Of a stretch of DNA of 15,977 nucleotides, positions 13,515 to 15,977 are shown piece by piece. This DNA comes from Candidatus Accumulibacter sp. UBA704 (lineage in GTDB: Bacteria > Pseudomonadota > Gammaproteobacteria > Burkholderiales > Rhodocyclaceae): assembly GCA_002304785.1 (NCBI GenBank), contig DBMG01000159.1, forward strand, positions 68,205 to 84,181. Direction: 5' to 3'. The notes beneath the pieces were generated by a model. The model did not search any database. It saw nothing but the letters and a program-made list of their open reading frames with translations, and was not told where the DNA came from. Both the position numbers and the translations under genes were made by a program. Numbering within the stretch: the first letter of the stretch is position 1; each line of letters starts with the position of its first letter.

Positions 13515-15691
13515 AAAATGACCCTCTCGGCAGCGAATTGAAGCGGATCGCCGACGCCAACCATCACGATCCATTCGCCGTTCTCGGCCGCCATCCCGAT
13601 GGCGACGGCGTGGTTCTGCGCGCCTTTCTTCCCGGTGCGCTTGAAGTACGCATCGCCGAAGGCGAACGGGTCATGCGCCGCCTGCCGGACAGCGATCACT
13701 TTGAATGGCGCGGCGACGGGGGCGACCTGCCGCCGCACTACAGCCTGCTGTGGCGCGACGAATATCAGCGCGAACACGTCGCGCGTGACCCGTACACATT
13801 TCTGCCGCAGGTCGGCGACCTCGACCTGCATCTCTTCGCCGAGGGCCGCCACCGCCACGCCTGCAGTTTTCTCGGCGCTCGCGAACACACCGCGGACGGA
13901 GTGAGCGGGGTGCTGTTCGCCGTGTGGGCGCCGAACGCCGCGCGAGCCAGCGTCGTCGGCGACTTCAACAACTGGGATGGACGGCGTCACCCGATGCGCG
14001 TGTGCGGCGGCAGCGGCGTCTGGGAACTCTTCATCCCCGACCTAGAACCCGGGCACATTTACAAGTACGAGATCCGCAACCGCGACAGCGGGGAAATCCT
14101 GCTCAAGGCCGACCCCTACGGACAACGCTACGAATTGCGGCCACGCACCGGGTCGGTCATTCCGGCCCTGGCCACCTATGCGTGGAGCGACGGCGAGTGG
14201 ATGACGCAACGTCAGCACTACGATTGGCAACACCGGCCGATGTCGGTTTACGAGGTGCACCTCGGTTCGTGGCAGCGTGGTCGGGAAGGCGAATTCCTGA
14301 ACTACCGCGAGGCCGCGCACCGGCTGGTCGACTACGCGCTGGACATGGGCTTCACCCACATTGAGCTGCTGCCGATCACCGAGCACCCCTACGACCCGTC
14401 GTGGGGCTACCAGGTGACCGGTTACTTTGCGCCGACGAGCCGCTTCGGCGAGCCAGACGATTTCCGTTATTTCGTCGACCACTGCCACCGGAACGGCATC
14501 GGCGTGCTGCTCGACTGGGTACCCGCCCACTTCCCCAAGGACGCGCACGGACTGGCGCGCTTCGACGGCACCCCGCTGTACGAGCACGCCGACCCGCGCC
14601 TCGGCGAACACAAGGACTGGTCGACGCTGATCTTCAACTTCGGGCGCAATGAAGTGAAGAGTTTCCTGCTGTCGAGCGCGATCTACTGGCTCGAGGAAAT
14701 GCACATCGACGGCCTGCGCGTCGACGCCGTGGCCTCGATGCTCTACCTCGATTATTCGCGCGAGGAAGGCGAATGGATTCCCAACGAGCACGGCGGGCGC
14801 GAAAACCTGTTGGCCATCGAGTTCATCCGGGAACTCAACGTGGCCGTGCACCAGCAGTGCCCGGGCGCGCTGATGATCGCCGAGGAATCAACCTCGTGGC
14901 CGCAAGTGAGCCGCCCGACCTACGTCGGCGGCCTCGGTTTCGATATCAAGTGGAACATGGGCTGGATGAACGACACCCTGCGCTACATGGCGCAGGAGCC
15001 GATTCATCGCCAGTATCACCACGGCATGCTGACTTTCAGCATGCTGTACTGCTTCACCGAGAACTTCATGCTGCCTTTCTCGCACGACGAGGTGGTGCAC
15101 GGCAAGCAGTCGATGCTGCACCGGATGCCCGGCGACGAATGGCAGCGGCATGCCAACCTGCGCACGCTGTACGCCTATCAGTTCACCCATCCCGGAAAGA
15201 AGCTGCTGTTCATGGGCACCGAGTTCGGCCAGGGCAAGGAGTGGGACAGTACCGGCGTGCTCGACTGGTACGTGCTGGAGTATCCGCTGCACCAGGGCAT
15301 GCAGCGACTGGTCCGGGACCTGAACCATCTCTACGGCAACAAACCCGCCCTGTACCGGAACGAGTTCGACTGGAAGGGTTTTGAATGGATCGACTGTCAC
15401 GATGCCCAGCAATCCGTGATCAGCTACCTGCGCAAGGGCGACGACGACGAACTGATGGTGGTGGTGCTCAATCTGACGCCAGTGTCGCGCCACGGGTACC
15501 GCATCGGCGTGCCGACCGGCGGCGGCTACCGCGAGGTGTTGAACACCGACGCGGCGATCTACGGAGGGAGCGACACGGGCAACGGCCCGGAACTACTGGA
15601 GGCGGAAGAAAAGCCCTGGATGAACCGGCCGCATTCGCTCGCGCTGACGCTGCCGCCGCTGGCGGCGATCATGCTGGCGCCGGAAAAATGA
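13511..15691 (+). CDS. glgB: GlgB, 1,4-alpha-glucan branching enzyme
   Basis: This 726-residue enzyme introduces alpha-1,6 branches into glycogen. It has the long two-module N-terminus: N1 at about 1-110 starting from HHDPFAVLGRHP, and CBM48 at about 125-215 with FAVWAPNAARASVVGDFNNW. The GH13 barrel follows at about 255-600, then an all-beta C-terminal domain. The catalytic residues fall at D405 (GLRVDAVAS), E458 (IAEESTSW) and D526 (FSHDEVVHG), exactly the positions in E. coli GlgB (728 residues), so the protein is essentially collinear and intact. The start overlaps the glgX stop by 4 nt. No glgA, glgC or glgP is in view. It converges on an EAL-domain gene with a 10-nt gap and no visible terminator. 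Confidence 0.97.
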   Translation: MKNDPLGSELKRIADANHHDPFAVLGRHPDGDGVVLRAFLPGALEVRIAEGERVMRRLPDSDHFEWRGDGGDLPPHYSLLWRDEYQREHVARDPYTFLPQVGDLDLHLFAEGRHRHACSFLGAREHTADGVSGVLFAVWAPNAARASVVGDFNNWDGRRHPMRVCGGSGVWELFIPDLEPGHIYKYEIRNRDSGEILLKADPYGQRYELRPRTGSVIPALATYAWSDGEWMTQRQHYDWQHRPMSVYEVHLGSWQRGREGEFLNYREAAHRLVDYALDMGFTHIELLPITEHPYDPSWGYQVTGYFAPTSRFGEPDDFRYFVDHCHRNGIGVLLDWVPAHFPKDAHGLARFDGTPLYEHADPRLGEHKDWSTLIFNFGRNEVKSFLLSSAIYWLEEMHIDGLRVDAVASMLYLDYSREEGEWIPNEHGGRENLLAIEFIRELNVAVHQQCPGALMIAEESTSWPQVSRPTYVGGLGFDIKWNMGWMNDTLRYMAQEPIHRQYHHGMLTFSMLYCFTENFMLPFSHDEVVHGKQSMLHRMPGDEWQRHANLRTLYAYQFTHPGKKLLFMGTEFGQGKEWDSTGVLDWYVLEYPLHQGMQRLVRDLNHLYGNKPALYRNEFDWKGFEWIDCHDAQQSVISYLRKGDDDELMVVVLNLTPVSRHGYRIGVPTGGGYREVLNTDAAIYGGSDTGNGPELLEAEEKPWMNRPHSLALTLPPLAAIMLAPEK

Positions 15692-15701
15692 CAACACGGC
15701 G

Positions 15702-15977
15702 TCACGTCCGGCCGGCGATGAATTCCATGAAAGCATCCGCCGGCATCGGGCGTCCGCAGTGAAATCCCTGTACTTCGTCGCAACCGTAGCCCCTCAGAAC
15801 ATCCAGCACCCGCTGGGTTTCCACGCCTTCGGCAATGGTTCGCAGACCCAGGCTGTGCGCCATCTGCACGATGGCGCGCACGATCGCGGCGTCTTCCGAG
15901 TTGTCCATCAGGTCGCGAACGAAAGTCTGGTCGATCTTGAGCTTGTCCACCTCGAAACGCTTGAGATAGGAAAGGCT
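15702..15977 (-). CDS. EAL-domain cyclic-di-GMP phosphodiesterase, C-terminal end (partial)
   Basis: The last 91 codons of a larger gene enter from the right edge in frame (SLSYLKRFEVDKLKIDQTFV). The segment is the C-terminal third of an EAL domain: KIDQTFV with the conserved Lys, AEGVET with the conserved catalytic-loop Glu, and QGFHCGRPMP near the end. These visible residues fit an active phosphodiesterase, but the EAL and DDFGTG motifs lie outside the window, so activity and any GGDEF, PAS or sensor domains cannot be judged. A GTG at 15950 is an internal codon, not a start. The protein ends shortly after the domain (MEFIAGRT), as in many GGDEF-EAL proteins. Confidence 0.9.
   Translation of the reverse strand, partial: SLSYLKRFEVDKLKIDQTFVRDLMDNSEDAAIVRAIVQMAHSLGLRTIAEGVETQRVLDVLRGYGCDEVQGFHCGRPMPADAFMEFIAGRT

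Noticed and set aside
1..15977. CRISPR array, transposon, prophage or toxin-antitoxin genes
   Set aside because: No repeat-spacer series, transposase, integrase or paired small genes were seen. The only mobile-type sequence is the palindromic pair at 8606-8675.

Overview
This is a GC-rich window with dense operons, short intergenic gaps and few mobile features. It reads as a chromosomal segment of a betaproteobacterium, most plausibly of the Rhodocyclales (Azonexus, Dechloromonas, Accumulibacter or Thauera type). That placement is an inference from the gene order tolQRAB-pal-cpoB-queE ... queC-tRNA-Lys and from general codon style. No search was possible.

Positions 1-5247 (+ strand) hold the Tol-Pal envelope operon: the 3' end of tolQ, then tolR, tolA, tolB, pal and cpoB. 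It continues with very short spacing into queE (7-deazaguanine/queuosine pathway) and a small single-domain PilZ protein. TolQ-TolR-TolA form the proton-driven inner-membrane machine. TolB, Pal and CpoB are the periplasmic and outer-membrane partners. A TATAAT box with an overlapping dyad before tolB may be an internal promoter.

Positions 5249-9868 (- strand) hold a complete five-gene ABC importer of the branched-chain amino acid (HAAT/Liv) family, transcribed in the order livK-livH-livM-livG-livF. The three gene junctions downstream of livH are tight: a 4-nt gap, an 8-nt overlap and a 4-nt overlap. The livK-livH junction instead carries a striking pair of inverted 27-nt palindromes (REP/BIME-like). 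This cassette and the PilZ gene separate queE from queC.

Positions 10004-11010 (+) hold queC, then a consensus sigma-70 promoter driving two tRNA-Lys genes (anticodons UUU and CUU), closed by a strong intrinsic terminator. About 300 nt follow with no gene that I can support.

Positions 11310-15691 (+) hold glgX (glycogen debranching) and glgB (branching), translationally coupled by an ATGA overlap. Both keep all their catalytic residues. The window ends in the 3' end of an EAL-domain protein on the - strand (15702-15977).

Most of this is core housekeeping content. I see no CRISPR array, transposase, phage gene, toxin-antitoxin pair or obviously novel defence or biosynthetic system. The points most worth a second look are the paired palindromes between livK and livH, the liv/PilZ block between queE and queC, the dyad at the putative tolB promoter, and the shared G1-U72 wobble of both tRNA-Lys genes.
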